Assembly: GCF_024170505.1 (NCBI RefSeq)
Contig: NZ_JALJYG010000001.1
Coordinates: 1 to 64,000 of the forward strand
DNA: 64,000 nucleotides
From: Methanocalculus alkaliphilus
GTDB lineage: Archaea > Halobacteriota > Methanomicrobia > Methanomicrobiales > Methanocorpusculaceae
Reading direction: 5' to 3'
In this document: in pieces, positions 1 through 8,755 of the stretch
Layout: each line of letters begins with the position of its first letter
How positions within the stretch are numbered: the first letter of the stretch is position 1
Notes under the pieces: model-generated
What the model was told of the DNA's origin: nothing
The model's input: only the letters and a program-made list of their open reading frames with translations
Database searches by the model: none
Translations under genes and position numbers: made by a program

Positions 1-504
1 GATATCGCAATCGGGCTGACCCGCGACTTAAACGACTACACCAAAGCGGCCATTATGCCGATGCGGGGACACTACAACGTCACCGGATCCGGTGAGGTGC
101 TCGGCTGGCAGTTCGGGTTCCCGTTCTGTGTCGATCTCTCCCGTGGTGTCGCCCGGTACAACCCCGGCGAGACCAGCTCAAACGATCTGCTGGTCCGCGA
201 TGAAGTCGATGCAGCATTCATCCTCGGGTCCGACCCCGGTGCACACTTCCCGATCAGCTCGGTGAAGAAGATCGCACAGCTCCCATCGGTCGCCATCGAC
301 CCCCATCTCACCCCGACGACCGCGGTCTGCAAACTGCATGTCCCGGTCGCCTTCGTCGGTGTCGAGGTCGGCGGCTGCTGTTACCGGATGGATAACGTCC
401 CAATCGAGTCACGCAAGGTCGTTGACCCGCCGGAAGGGATGCTCACCGACCAGGAGTTCCTCACGATGGTCCTTGGTGAAGTCAGGAAATGCAAGGGAGT
501 GTAG
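1..504 (+). CDS. fwdB/fmdB: formylmethanofuran dehydrogenase subunit B, C-terminal part (5' end outside window)
   Basis: The reading frame is open from base 1, so the gene starts upstream. The visible ~167 residues match the C-terminal end of the molybdopterin (W or Mo) subunit of formylmethanofuran dehydrogenase, which reduces CO2 with methanofuran to formyl-methanofuran in the first step of methanogenesis. The metal-ligand (Cys/Sec) and FeS region would lie outside the window, so tungsten and molybdenum types cannot be told apart. The stop at 502-504 is 5 nt before the start of the A subunit, showing one operon in the order B-A-C. Identity rests on the sequence flavour and on unmistakable A and C subunits next door. 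Confidence 0.9.
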   Translation, partial: DIAIGLTRDLNDYTKAAIMPMRGHYNVTGSGEVLGWQFGFPFCVDLSRGVARYNPGETSSNDLLVRDEVDAAFILGSDPGAHFPISSVKKIAQLPSVAIDPHLTPTTAVCKLHVPVAFVGVEVGGCCYRMDNVPIESRKVVDPPEGMLTDQEFLTMVLGEVRKCKGV

Positions 505-509
505 AACCA

Positions 510-2219
510 ATGGCAGAATATCTCATCAAAAATGGTTTTGTCTTCGACCCGGTCCTGGGGATCAACGGAGATAAGAAGGACATCGCCATCAAAGACGGAA
601 AGATTGTCGAGAGTGTCGGGGCATCTGCAAAGGTGATCGATGCTGCCGGCAAGACCGTGATGGCCGGGGGTGTGGATATCCACGCCCATGTCGCCGGGCC
701 AAAGGTCAATGTCGGCCGGTGGTACCGCCCTGAAGACAAGAAACAGGCACCCTATGAACCGGGCCGTGGTGTCCGGAGGATGTCGGGCGGGTTCTCTATC
801 CCGACCGTCTTCAAGACCGGCTACGAGTATGCAAACATGGGATACACCACCGTCATGGAGGCGGCGATGCCCCCGTTCTTTGCACGGCATGTCCATGAAG
901 AGATGCGGGACACCCCGATCCTTGACCAGGGTGCCTACCCGGTCTTTGGGAACAACTGGTTCGTCCTTGAGTATCTCAAGAACGGCGAACTCGAGAATAC
1001 CGCGGCATATATCGCCTGGCTTCTCAGGATGACGAAGGGATACGCGGTAAAATGCGTCAATCCCGGCGGCACGGAAGCATGGGGATGGGGCCTGAACTGT
1101 ACAACCATTCATGACCCGGTGCCCTACTTCGATATCACCCCGGCGGAGATCGTCAAAGGGCTGATCGAGGCGAACGAGGCGCTGAAGCTGCCGCACAGTA
1201 TGCATGTGCACAGCAACAACCTCGGCAACCCCGGCAACTACGAGACGACCCTTGATACCCTGAAGCTTGCTGAAGGGATCTCACCGAAGGGCGACTTTGG
1301 CCGTGACCAGGTGCTCCACCACACGCATATCCAGTTCCATTCGTATGGCGGAACGACCTGGGGCGACTTTGAGTCCCGTGCCGACAAGATCGCCGAGTAT
1401 GTCAATGCGAACAAGAACATCACCTGTGACATCGGGTTTGTGACCCTCGACGAGACGACGACGATGACGGCTGACGGGCCGTTTGAGCACCATCTCTGCG
1501 AGTTAAACCACCTGAAATGGGCGAATGTGGATGTCGAGCTTGAGACCGGCTCCGGTGTTGTTCCGTATGTGTACAGCCCTGAGATCTTCGTCTGCGGTAT
1601 CCAGTGGGCGATCGGTCTTGAGATCGCGCTCCTTGCCAATGATCCGATGCGGTTCCACATGACGACCGACCACCCCAACGCAGGTCCGTTCACCCGGTAT
1701 CCCCGCGTGATGAAGTGGCTGATGAGCGCAAAGGCCCGTGACGAGATGTTTGCCGGGATGAAGAACGAAGGCAAGGTCCGTGACCGGACAGGTCTTGGCG
1801 CCATCGACCGCGAACTCTCGCTCTACGAGATCGCGATGATGACCCGTGCAGGAACGGCAAAGGCACTCGGCCTGTCACACCTGTATGGGTCACTGACACC
1901 GGGTCTCTGCGGCGATGTGGCTGTCTATGACTACAACCCCGAGACTGCAGATGATCCCGAACTGATCGAGAAGGCATTCGGGTCAGCAGCATACCTCTTC
2001 AAGCAGGGTGAGCTGATCATCAACGAAGGCGAGATCATCAGCAACGGCAACAAGCGGACCCTCTGGGTGGATGTGAAGACGAACGAGAACGCACAGGTCC
2101 AGCGTGATATCGCCCTGAAGTTCAACAAGTTCTACACGATCAACCAGAACAACTACGAGGTGGCCTCACACCACTATGTGCCAAACCCGTACGTCATTGA
2201 GATTGATGCAACTGTCTGA
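510..2219 (+). CDS. fwdA/fmdA: formylmethanofuran dehydrogenase subunit A
   Basis: A 569-residue amidohydrolase-fold subunit that condenses formate and methanofuran (or the reverse) at a dinuclear metal site. The metal-binding pattern of the family is visible: an HxH motif in GGVDIHAHVAGPK, a candidate carboxylated lysine in GYAVKCVNPGG, histidines in HTHIQFHSYGG, and the late aspartate in MTTDHPNAGPF. The start is placed at the ATG at 510 (MAEYLIKNGF), not the in-frame ATG at 489, because 489 lies inside the upstream gene and a GGGAGTG ribosome site sits just before 510. It follows the B subunit and precedes the C subunit 12 nt downstream. Confidence 0.96.
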   Translation: MAEYLIKNGFVFDPVLGINGDKKDIAIKDGKIVESVGASAKVIDAAGKTVMAGGVDIHAHVAGPKVNVGRWYRPEDKKQAPYEPGRGVRRMSGGFSIPTVFKTGYEYANMGYTTVMEAAMPPFFARHVHEEMRDTPILDQGAYPVFGNNWFVLEYLKNGELENTAAYIAWLLRMTKGYAVKCVNPGGTEAWGWGLNCTTIHDPVPYFDITPAEIVKGLIEANEALKLPHSMHVHSNNLGNPGNYETTLDTLKLAEGISPKGDFGRDQVLHHTHIQFHSYGGTTWGDFESRADKIAEYVNANKNITCDIGFVTLDETTTMTADGPFEHHLCELNHLKWANVDVELETGSGVVPYVYSPEIFVCGIQWAIGLEIALLANDPMRFHMTTDHPNAGPFTRYPRVMKWLMSAKARDEMFAGMKNEGKVRDRTGLGAIDRELSLYEIAMMTRAGTAKALGLSHLYGSLTPGLCGDVAVYDYNPETADDPELIEKAFGSAAYLFKQGELIINEGEIISNGNKRTLWVDVKTNENAQVQRDIALKFNKFYTINQNNYEVASHHYVPNPYVIEIDATV

Positions 2220-2231
2220 GGTGAGTGAAAA

Positions 2232-3032
2232 ATGGAAACTGTAACACTAACCATCAAAGAGCAGCCACCACTGTTCCTTGAGGCAGAGGTCTTCAATCCC
2301 GACTCCCTTGCTTCAAAGACAGCCCAGGAGATCGCAGCCCTTCCCCTTCCAATGGGGAAGACCACCCCCGTCGTCGGTGACTACTTTACCGTCTCCGGAA
2401 AAGGAGGAGCCACCGCGGCAGAGACGAAGGTCGTTGTCAATGGGGACCTCAGAAAAGTAAAGTACATCGGCGCCCACATGAGTGCCGGTGAAGTGGTCAT
2501 CAATGGCGACACCGATATGTATGTCGGTGCATGGATGACCGGTGGGAAGATCACCGCAAAAGGCAATATCGGAGACTTTGCAGCAACCGCCATGAAGGGC
2601 GGGGAGCTGATCGTCGAAGGGAATGCCGGCAACTACCTCGGCACCTCGTACCGTGGAGACTGGAGAGGAATGCAGGGCGGCAGAATCCATGTGAAGGGCA
2701 ATGTCGGTTCAGATGCCGGAACCTTCATGATGGCTGGCGAGATCGTCATCGATGGCAACGTCGATGTCCATGTCATGACCCATGCCGATGGTGGCAGGAC
2801 CGTCATCAAAGGCAATGCCAAGAGCCGCCTCGGCGGGCAGATGGTTCAGGGAGAGATCTATCTCTTCGGCTCCGTCGATGTCATGATGCCTGGCTTTAAC
2901 TATGTCGGCGATGTCGAGCTTGAGGTTGAGGGTGTAAAAGCGACGTTTGCGGAGTACATTGGTGACACCGGCGAACGCCACCCCAAGTCCAAGGGTAAGC
3001 TCATCTACGGCAAGCTCTACCAGAAGAAGTAA
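2232..3032 (+). CDS. fwdC/fmdC: formylmethanofuran dehydrogenase subunit C
   Basis: A 266-residue protein dominated by short repeats with spaced glycines (for example GEVVINGD, GKITAKGNIGDFAA, GELIVEGNAGNYLG). This is the right-handed beta-helix fold shared with the C-terminal domain of glutamate synthase. In the formylmethanofuran dehydrogenase complex this subunit holds the A and B subunits together. The start has a GAGGTGAGTG ribosome site overlapping the end of the A gene. It is the last gene of the operon; a hairpin plus T-run overlaps its stop codon. Confidence 0.95.
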   Translation: METVTLTIKEQPPLFLEAEVFNPDSLASKTAQEIAALPLPMGKTTPVVGDYFTVSGKGGATAAETKVVVNGDLRKVKYIGAHMSAGEVVINGDTDMYVGAWMTGGKITAKGNIGDFAATAMKGGELIVEGNAGNYLGTSYRGDWRGMQGGRIHVKGNVGSDAGTFMMAGEIVIDGNVDVHVMTHADGGRTVIKGNAKSRLGGQMVQGEIYLFGSVDVMMPGFNYVGDVELEVEGVKATFAEYIGDTGERHPKSKGKLIYGKLYQKK

Positions 3033-3056
3033 TTCACTTCTTCTCAGCTTTTTTTC
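3022..3056 (+). terminator. hairpin and T-run ending the fwd/fmd operon
   Basis: AGAAGAAGT and ACTTCTTCT form an almost uninterrupted inverted repeat around the fwdC stop codon, followed by a run of seven T. It is well placed to end the + strand transcript. Confidence 0.6.
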
Positions 3057-3218
3057 GATATTCTGTAATTTAAAACCTGTATTTTCGACATTCACCCATC
3101 AAATAGGAGGAGTTCTCCCTCAACCAGCCTCTCAGGGTTGTATCAGGAAGAGTGCCAGTACGTCTCCCTGCCTAATCTGATGAATAGTGACTCTGAAGAG
3201 TATATGGAATCCAGGAGT

Positions 3219-3260
3219 ACCTACCCACAGCTGCAGTCGTGGGCTTCCTGCCTGTTCGAT
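3219..3260 (-). mobile_element. solo IS200/IS605-type end (omega-RNA scaffold-like hairpin)
   Basis: Read on the minus strand, GGCAGGAAGCCCACGACTGC continues into a matching GTGGG arm and ends in TAG. A GAAGCCC...hairpin...GGGTAG end of this kind is typical of IS200/IS605/IS1341 elements, where it also forms the 3' scaffold of the TnpB guide RNA. No tnpA or tnpB is nearby, so it is a remnant or solo element. The rest of the 300-base convergent gap between fwdC and fdhB holds only terminators and no convincing gene. Confidence 0.45.
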
Positions 3261-3298
3261 CGTGAAAGGGATGAAGGATCTGAAAAGACGTTGCACAG

Positions 3299-3318
3299 GT
3301 TTTTTTTTTAAAAAAAAG
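3299..3318 (-). terminator. T-run terminator of the fdh operon (bidirectional T9A8)
   Basis: Nine T followed by eight A lie just downstream of the fdhB stop codon on the minus strand. The sequence can pair with itself and gives a T-run on both strands, so it may also back-stop + strand transcripts from the fwd operon. Confidence 0.55.
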
Positions 3319-3332
3319 GAAAATTGGTTGAT

Positions 3333-4577
3333 TTATTCCTTGAATACGTTGTCAAAGATCTGGTCTGAGCCGGTGTCATCGAGACGCTTCCGCTCAACCT
3401 TCTCTTCTGCATATGCAAGGATCGGGGGTTCCATGTTGATACCGGGGGTGAAGCCGAACATCTTCTCGAGTTCAACCTGCTGGGCGTGCATGAAGAGCGC
3501 ATTTGGAATATCCATTGCACAGAGTTCTTCGCACTGACCACAGTTGATACAGGAGTCAGAGATGTGGGCAAACCGGATCATGTGGAACATGAAGCTTGGC
3601 GGAACCTGACCTGGTTTGACGAGGTGGGGTTTCTTGGTGCTGCACTCGACACAGTAGCAGATCGGACAGTTCTCGATGCATGCGTAGCATTTGATACACC
3701 GGGAGGTCTCCTTCATGATCGTCTCAAGTCGTGCGCGACCCTCACCGAGTGCTTCAAAGTCATGCTTGCGCCACTTGTCACCAAGTTTGAGCATCGCATT
3801 TTCGACCTTTGCGCGGATTGCAATACCCTTTGGATCGGCTGCAGAGGTCTCAAGTACACCAGCTTTTGCTGCTTGATTGACGAGGTTTGCACCCTTTTCA
3901 GAGCAGACCTCAACGAAGGTTGCCTTGCCGGCCTTATCGCCGATGACACCCCAGTTTCCACAGGCGAGATCTGTCTGGCGGGGAACTTTCATCTTACACC
4001 GGCGGCAGTTGTCCCTCCGGCCATAGCCCTCTTCCTCAAGTTCGTCGATGGAGATGCCCTTGTGAGCGCCATCCTTTGTGATGACGATGAACTGACCCTT
4101 GTCGATCTCCTCTTTCACAACATCGGCGGGGTCAAGTTCGAACTTCTCCCGGATCATCTTTGTTGCGGCAACCGGGCTGACGGTTCCACCACAGTTGAGA
4201 CCGATCATGACGATGTTGTCGAGGTTGATCTGATTTCTCTTGGCAAGCTCGTAGAATGCCATCGCATCGCAGCCCTTCACCGGTACGGCGAGCTTCATCT
4301 TCGATGCACCGTTGAGGTACTTCTTGATCATCTTTGGGATGAGGAGCGTACCGCAGTGGAGCGAGCCGGCGGATGCTGCGATCTCGGCGGGGTCGGTGAT
4401 GACCTCAAGGGTTGCATCATAGACATCGGCTCCCTTCCTCACGGCAAGGACACCATCAACCATCTTGCTCTCAAGAGCATATTTCAGGAGTGTTGAGACG
4501 GCGCCTCCACACTCACCCTTCTCTGCGAGCTCGGACTCTTTGGACCATGCATATATCATATCGCCTTTTGCAACCAT
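3333..4577 (-). CDS. fdhB: F420-dependent formate dehydrogenase beta subunit
   Basis: A 414-residue FrhB/FdhB-family protein, the F420-reducing subunit that passes electrons from FdhA to coenzyme F420 (and, in methanogens, to the heterodisulfide reductase system). The FrhB-type domain occupies most of the N-terminal two thirds and includes a CRRCKMK motif. Two [4Fe-4S] sets follow: [11 protein letters not shown] near residue 296 and [11 protein letters not shown] near residue 339. It starts 5 nt after the fdhA stop, so the two are co-transcribed. FAD and F420 binding are inferred from the family. Confidence 0.94.
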   Translation of the reverse strand: MVAKGDMIYAWSKESELAEKGECGGAVSTLLKYALESKMVDGVLAVRKGADVYDATLEVITDPAEIAASAGSLHCGTLLIPKMIKKYLNGASKMKLAVPVKGCDAMAFYELAKRNQINLDNIVMIGLNCGGTVSPVAATKMIREKFELDPADVVKEEIDKGQFIVITKDGAHKGISIDELEEEGYGRRDNCRRCKMKVPRQTDLACGNWGVIGDKAGKATFVEVCSEKGANLVNQAAKAGVLETSAADPKGIAIRAKVENAMLKLGDKWRKHDFEALGEGRARLETIMKETSRCIKCYACIENCPICYCVECSTKKPHLVKPGQVPPSFMFHMIRFAHISDSCINCGQCEELCAMDIPNALFMHAQQVELEKMFGFTPGINMEPPILAYAEEKVERKRLDDTGSDQIFDNVFKE

Positions 4578-4582
4578 CGTAA

Positions 4583-6655
4583 TCAGGCCTCCTTGATCTT
4601 CTCAACGGCAACAGCACAGGCCTTGAACTCCGGAATCTTCGATATTGGATCGAGGGCGTCGTTTGTCAGGACATTGGCTGCACATTCGGCAAAGTGGAAC
4701 GGCATGAACATCACGCCTTTCATGATATCCTTTGTCACACGGGCAGGCACATTGATCTGGCCACGCCGGGTCTTTGCGATGATCATCTCGTTGTCGGCGA
4801 TACCAAGTGCTTTGGCATCATCGACATTGATCTCGATCCACCCGGTGGGCTGTTCGCTGTCAAGTGATGCGGAGCGCCGGGTCATACCACCGGTGTGCCA
4901 GTGGAATAAGCTCCGGCCGGTCGTCAGGATGAACGGATACTCGGCGTCAGGAACCTCTGCCGGCGGCTTGAACGTGATCGCCGTCATCAGACCCTTACCG
5001 TCGGGCATGACCGGGGCAAATGCCGTGGTATGCAGGATCGGGGTGCCCGGGTGGTCGGCTGCAGGGCAGGGCCACTGAAGCGCTTCGGGTTTGTTGAGAC
5101 GCTCATAGGACATACCGGCATAGGACGGGGTCAGGCTGGTGATCTCGTTGAAGATATCTTCAGCAGACTGCCAGGCGAACTGCTCGGCATAGCCCATCTT
5201 TGCGGCAACCTCGGCGATGATCTGCCAGTCGAGTTTTGCCTGGCCGGGGGCTTCCTGGGCCTTTCTGAGACGCTGGACACGACGCTCGGTCGAGACCTGG
5301 ACACCATCCTTCTCGGCAAAGCAGGTGGCGGGGAGGACGACGTCAGCCATCTCGGCGGTCTCGGTCATGAAGATATCCTGGACGACGAGGAACTCAAGCT
5401 TCTCAAGCGCATCCTTCACATGGGAGAGGTTGGCATCAGAGAGCATCGGGTTCTCGCCCATGATGTACATGCCCTTGAGTTCACCAGGCTTCTCATTGAG
5501 CGTCTTGAGCATGATGGTGACCTCATAGCCGTTCTCGGGTTTGCAGATACCGTCCGAAAAGCCCCAGGCATCGGAGAACTTCTTGTGGGCAGCTTCATCG
5601 ATGACCTTCTGGTAGCCGGTGAAGACGACGGGGAGACAGCCCATGTCACAGGCACCCTGGACATTGTTCTGACCACGGAGCGGGTTCACACCGGTGCCGG
5701 GACGGCCGATGTTGCCGGTCAGCATGGCAAGGTTGGCAACGGATTTGACGTTGTCAACACCGGTGGTGTGCTGTGTGATACCCATTGAGAAGAGAACCGA
5801 GGAGGCGCCGCTTGTGGCATACCATTCGGCAGCCTGCTTCAGCTGGGCGGCGGGGATGCCGGAGATGGTCTCGACGTTCTCAAGCGAGTATTCGGGCTTC
5901 ATGACTTCGCCTTTCAGGGCGTCATACTCGACACACCGCTTCTCGATGAACTCTTTGTCTTCCCAGCCGTTCTTGATGATCTCCTGCATCATCGCGTTGA
6001 AGATGGCGACATCGGTCCCGCTCCTGAACTGCATGTACAGGTCGGCCTGCTTGCCGGTCGGGGTGAGACGGGGATCGGCATAGATCAGTTTGGCGCCGTT
6101 CTTCTGGGCACGGGCGACACTCCGGCCGATGAGCGGGTGCTGCTCAAAGGTGTTGCTCCCGATGATGAAGATGCACTTCGATTCGGCGATGTCGGCGATC
6201 GAGTTGGTCATTGCACCGGAGCCAAACGTCGTTGCAAGGCCGGCAACGGAGGAGGAGTGGCAGAGACGGGCACAGTGGTCGATGTGCGTCGTCTTCAGGG
6301 CACCACGGGCGAACTTCATGATCGCGTAGTTGTCCTCGTTGCTGACACGGGCAGAGGCAAGGACGCCAACCTCGCTCGGCTGGTATGATTTCAGCTTGCT
6401 GGCGATGAGCTCGTATGCCTCGTCCCAGCTGGCTTCAACGAACTTCCCGTCCTTCTTGATGAGCGGGGTGGTCAGCCGGTCTTCACTGTTAATGAACTCG
6501 TGCGCATAGACGCCCTTTGGACAGAGCTTCCCCTCGTTGACGGGGGAGCGCTGGTACGGGGCGACGCCCACGACCTTGCCGTCGTTGACGACCAGGTTCA
6601 TGCTGCAGCCTGTCCCGCAGTACGGGCAGGTGGTTTGTACATATTTCATTGCCAT
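4583..6655 (-). CDS. fdhA: formate dehydrogenase alpha subunit, cysteine type
   Basis: A 690-residue molybdopterin oxidoreductase that oxidises formate to CO2. The N-terminal [4Fe-4S] site is CPYCGTGC (Cys10, 13, 17) plus Cys45. The residue that is selenocysteine in some formate dehydrogenases is Cys132 here (HCARLCHSSSVAG). The molybdopterin-binding middle and the C-terminal dinucleotide-binding domain (LTTGRSLFHWHTGGMTRRS) are present. The start at 6655 is chosen because GAGGT lies 7 nt upstream. It is the first gene of fdhAB, divergent from mobB, which fits a need for the guanine dinucleotide cofactor. Confidence 0.95.
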   Translation of the reverse strand: MAMKYVQTTCPYCGTGCSMNLVVNDGKVVGVAPYQRSPVNEGKLCPKGVYAHEFINSEDRLTTPLIKKDGKFVEASWDEAYELIASKLKSYQPSEVGVLASARVSNEDNYAIMKFARGALKTTHIDHCARLCHSSSVAGLATTFGSGAMTNSIADIAESKCIFIIGSNTFEQHPLIGRSVARAQKNGAKLIYADPRLTPTGKQADLYMQFRSGTDVAIFNAMMQEIIKNGWEDKEFIEKRCVEYDALKGEVMKPEYSLENVETISGIPAAQLKQAAEWYATSGASSVLFSMGITQHTTGVDNVKSVANLAMLTGNIGRPGTGVNPLRGQNNVQGACDMGCLPVVFTGYQKVIDEAAHKKFSDAWGFSDGICKPENGYEVTIMLKTLNEKPGELKGMYIMGENPMLSDANLSHVKDALEKLEFLVVQDIFMTETAEMADVVLPATCFAEKDGVQVSTERRVQRLRKAQEAPGQAKLDWQIIAEVAAKMGYAEQFAWQSAEDIFNEITSLTPSYAGMSYERLNKPEALQWPCPAADHPGTPILHTTAFAPVMPDGKGLMTAITFKPPAEVPDAEYPFILTTGRSLFHWHTGGMTRRSASLDSEQPTGWIEINVDDAKALGIADNEMIIAKTRRGQINVPARVTKDIMKGVMFMPFHFAECAANVLTNDALDPISKIPEFKACAVAVEKIKEA

Positions 6656-6692
6656 GGTTAAACCTCGGACACTGTTAGGTTGATAATCCAGA

Positions 6693-6701
6693 GTATTTAT
6701 A
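6693..6701 (-). promoter_or_regulatory. TATA box of the fdhAB operon
   Basis: TATAAATAC on the minus strand, preceded by an A/G-rich stretch that could be the BRE. Transcription would start near 6670, leaving a leader of about 15 nt before the fdhA ATG. It lies in the 161-bp divergent region shared with mobB. Confidence 0.55.
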
Positions 6702-6816
6702 CATAGCCATTTTTCTCGATTTTATGATGAATAACAGTGGAATCGCCCACCACATACCCGGTGGCAGAGGAAGAAACTATCAGGATATGCCAGAAGAATA
6801 AAGAGTACGTGATCTG

Positions 6817-7515
6817 ATGATTCTCATTCACATCTTCGGTACATCCAATACCGGCAAGACCACGCTGACAAGGCAGCTCTGTGAACGCCTCGCCGCCACC
6901 GGGCATGTCGAGACGATCAAGCATCTCGGCCACCACCCCTTCACCCTTGAAGAGGGAAGGGATACAACCCTCCACTATCAGGCAGGGGCAACAGGGAGTT
7001 CTGGTATTGATAATGAAAAGAGTGTCACCATCCGGAGAGGAGGGGATCTCATCGCCGCAATCAACGCCGCGGCAGAACGGGGAGCTGATTACTGCATCAT
7101 CGAGGGCTATAAGAACACCCCGATACCGGGAGTCGCACTTGGCGACCATCAGGGTGCGACGGAGATCCTGAGGGATCCGACTGTTGATGAGATACTGGAC
7201 AGTCTTGATCGTTTTCCATGCTGGACGACACCACAAGCCGTCCTCAACTCATTATATAAGAAAGCCGGAGCCGGAAGGTCTGGGGGTGTACTGATACTGC
7301 ATGAAGCCACAGAGGAGAGGCTGAAGGAGGCCGCAACTGCGGCAGGGAGCTCTCCAGGTATCCTCGCTGCCTCCGGAGAGGTGCTCGTCCGGGGTTGTGT
7401 CTTCGGTGATCTGAACACCACAGGATGTCTTGCCGTCATTGGAACCGCTCCTGTTGCCGTAGCTTCTGCCCTGAGCAGGGGTGCAGAAGCATATAACCGG
7501 GAAGAGGTAGAGTGA
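6817..7515 (+). CDS. mobB: molybdopterin-guanine dinucleotide biosynthesis protein MobB
   Basis: A 232-residue P-loop GTPase. The Walker A motif is GTSNTGKTT at residues 8-16, followed by ETIKHLGHHPF, which matches the MobB switch-like segment with its histidines. MobB assists MobA in attaching GMP to molybdopterin. The protein is longer than the usual ~170 residues, with an extra C-terminal part (from about residue 170) that I do not recognise. A GTGATCT ribosome site precedes the ATG. It is divergent from fdhA, whose cofactor it should help make, and 6 nt upstream of the siroheme protein gene. Confidence 0.88.
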   Translation: MILIHIFGTSNTGKTTLTRQLCERLAATGHVETIKHLGHHPFTLEEGRDTTLHYQAGATGSSGIDNEKSVTIRRGGDLIAAINAAAERGADYCIIEGYKNTPIPGVALGDHQGATEILRDPTVDEILDSLDRFPCWTTPQAVLNSLYKKAGAGRSGGVLILHEATEERLKEAATAAGSSPGILAASGEVLVRGCVFGDLNTTGCLAVIGTAPVAVASALSRGAEAYNREEVE

Positions 7516-7521
7516 TAGAAC

Positions 7522-8418
7522 ATGGAGATTCAGAGAGATACCGGCATGCATACCCGCGGGGGTGTCATCACCCAGCGGGACAGCGACTTCTGCACCGTCA
7601 GGATCAGAATTCCGGCAGGCATCGTCACCCCGGAGCAGCTCATCGGGATAGCGAAGATAACCGAGGAGTTTGGAACCGGAACAGCCCATCTGACGGTTCG
7701 TCAGACGATGGAGATCCCGCATGTGAAGATCGCTGATCTTGAGGCACTGGGAAGGGCACTTGAGGCGAACAATACCCCCGTCGGATCCGAGCGGGAGGAG
7801 ATCGTCAATATCACCGCATGCCCGGGAACAGACCGGTGCCGACTCGCCAATGTCGACTCGATAACGCTTGCCCGCAGGATTGACAAGGATTTCTTTGGTA
7901 AGAATATGCCAATCCGTGTTCGCATCGGCGTCTCATCCTGTCCAAACAGCTGTGTTTCAGAGAGACTCTGTGAAGTTGGCGTGACCGGCGTCACCCGTCC
8001 AATCCGTAATCCCGGCCTCTGTACCGGGTGTGGTACCTGCGTCAACTTCTGTAAGGAGGGGGCTCTCTTCGTCCGTGGAGGTGAGATTGTCCTTGATATG
8101 AAGAAGTGCATCGATTGTGGCAACTGCATCCATATCTGCCCGTACTCGACCATCAGAGGAGGACCTGACGCCTATCTTATTACCGTCGGAGGGAAGCGCG
8201 GCCGACACCCGACACTTGGACGACCTCTCATCACCGTGGCAGGGGAGGATGAATGTATGATGGTGGTCGAGAAAGTGGTGACATGGATCTACAGGAAGGC
8301 ATGGGACGGGCGCTTACTCGGAGATCAGCTGGACGAGATAGGTTTTGATGAGCTAAAGAAGGATATTTTCAAGGCAATTCCGCCAGAGAGCATCATATCA
8401 GGGCCTGAAATCCCCTAA
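7522..8418 (+). CDS. small dissimilatory sulfite reductase-like (Dsr-LP) siroheme-ferredoxin protein
   Basis: A 298-residue protein of the nitrite/sulfite reductase superfamily. Residues 12-80 resemble the ferredoxin-like half domain. The siroheme-[4Fe-4S] ligands are visible as CPGTDRC (Cys100, Cys106) and CPNSC (Cys140, Cys144). Two ferredoxin sets follow at Cys167-170-173-177 and Cys196-199-202-206. This layout matches the short sulfite reductase-like proteins known from methanogens; it lacks the F420H2-oxidising half of Fsr. The substrate is unknown: sulfite, nitrite or a biosynthetic role are all possible. It is the second gene of a mobB operon opposite fdhAB. Confidence 0.85.
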   Translation: MEIQRDTGMHTRGGVITQRDSDFCTVRIRIPAGIVTPEQLIGIAKITEEFGTGTAHLTVRQTMEIPHVKIADLEALGRALEANNTPVGSEREEIVNITACPGTDRCRLANVDSITLARRIDKDFFGKNMPIRVRIGVSSCPNSCVSERLCEVGVTGVTRPIRNPGLCTGCGTCVNFCKEGALFVRGGEIVLDMKKCIDCGNCIHICPYSTIRGGPDAYLITVGGKRGRHPTLGRPLITVAGEDECMMVVEKVVTWIYRKAWDGRLLGDQLDEIGFDELKKDIFKAIPPESIISGPEIP

Positions 8419-8605
8419 AAGATCAAAGCGCAGAGGATCGTGATAAGGAAACCGCCATTCGAGAGAGAATACGTAATACTTTTAAGTCTAGAACGTAATA
8501 CTTTTTTTTTAAGAAAAACCGAACCACGTCTCTATATTTGAATATTACCCAATAAATCGCTTTTATTTAAAAACCCAGAATAAAAGAAAACCAAGGGTTA
8601 AAAGA

Positions 8606-8622
8606 CAACACTTATATCCTGC
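8606..8622 (+). promoter_or_regulatory. probable mcr operon promoter
   Basis: CTTATATC at 8611-8618, preceded by an A-rich possible BRE, would start transcription near 8640 and give an mcrB leader of about 115 nt. The AT-rich gap from 8419 to 8755 holds no gene. It also contains two direct copies of CGTAATACTTTT, about 20 nt apart, and a nine-T run near 8500 that probably ends the mobB transcript. Confidence 0.45.
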
Positions 8623-8755
8623 CATAAGGAATTATTTGATTGTCCCAGAGGGGACGTGCCAATCACAATCAGCACCCGTTTCAGTGACTTCTTTCAGTAT
8701 TCAGTACTCAATGACCGGAATGAATCGAATCAAACGGTATTTGGAGGAAAAATTT

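Noticed and set aside
6697-7236. 179-codon minus-strand open frame between fdhA and mobB
   Set aside because: It is antisense to mobB and mirrors its codon bias; the residue order has no family look, and the fdh TATA box lies at its 3' end.
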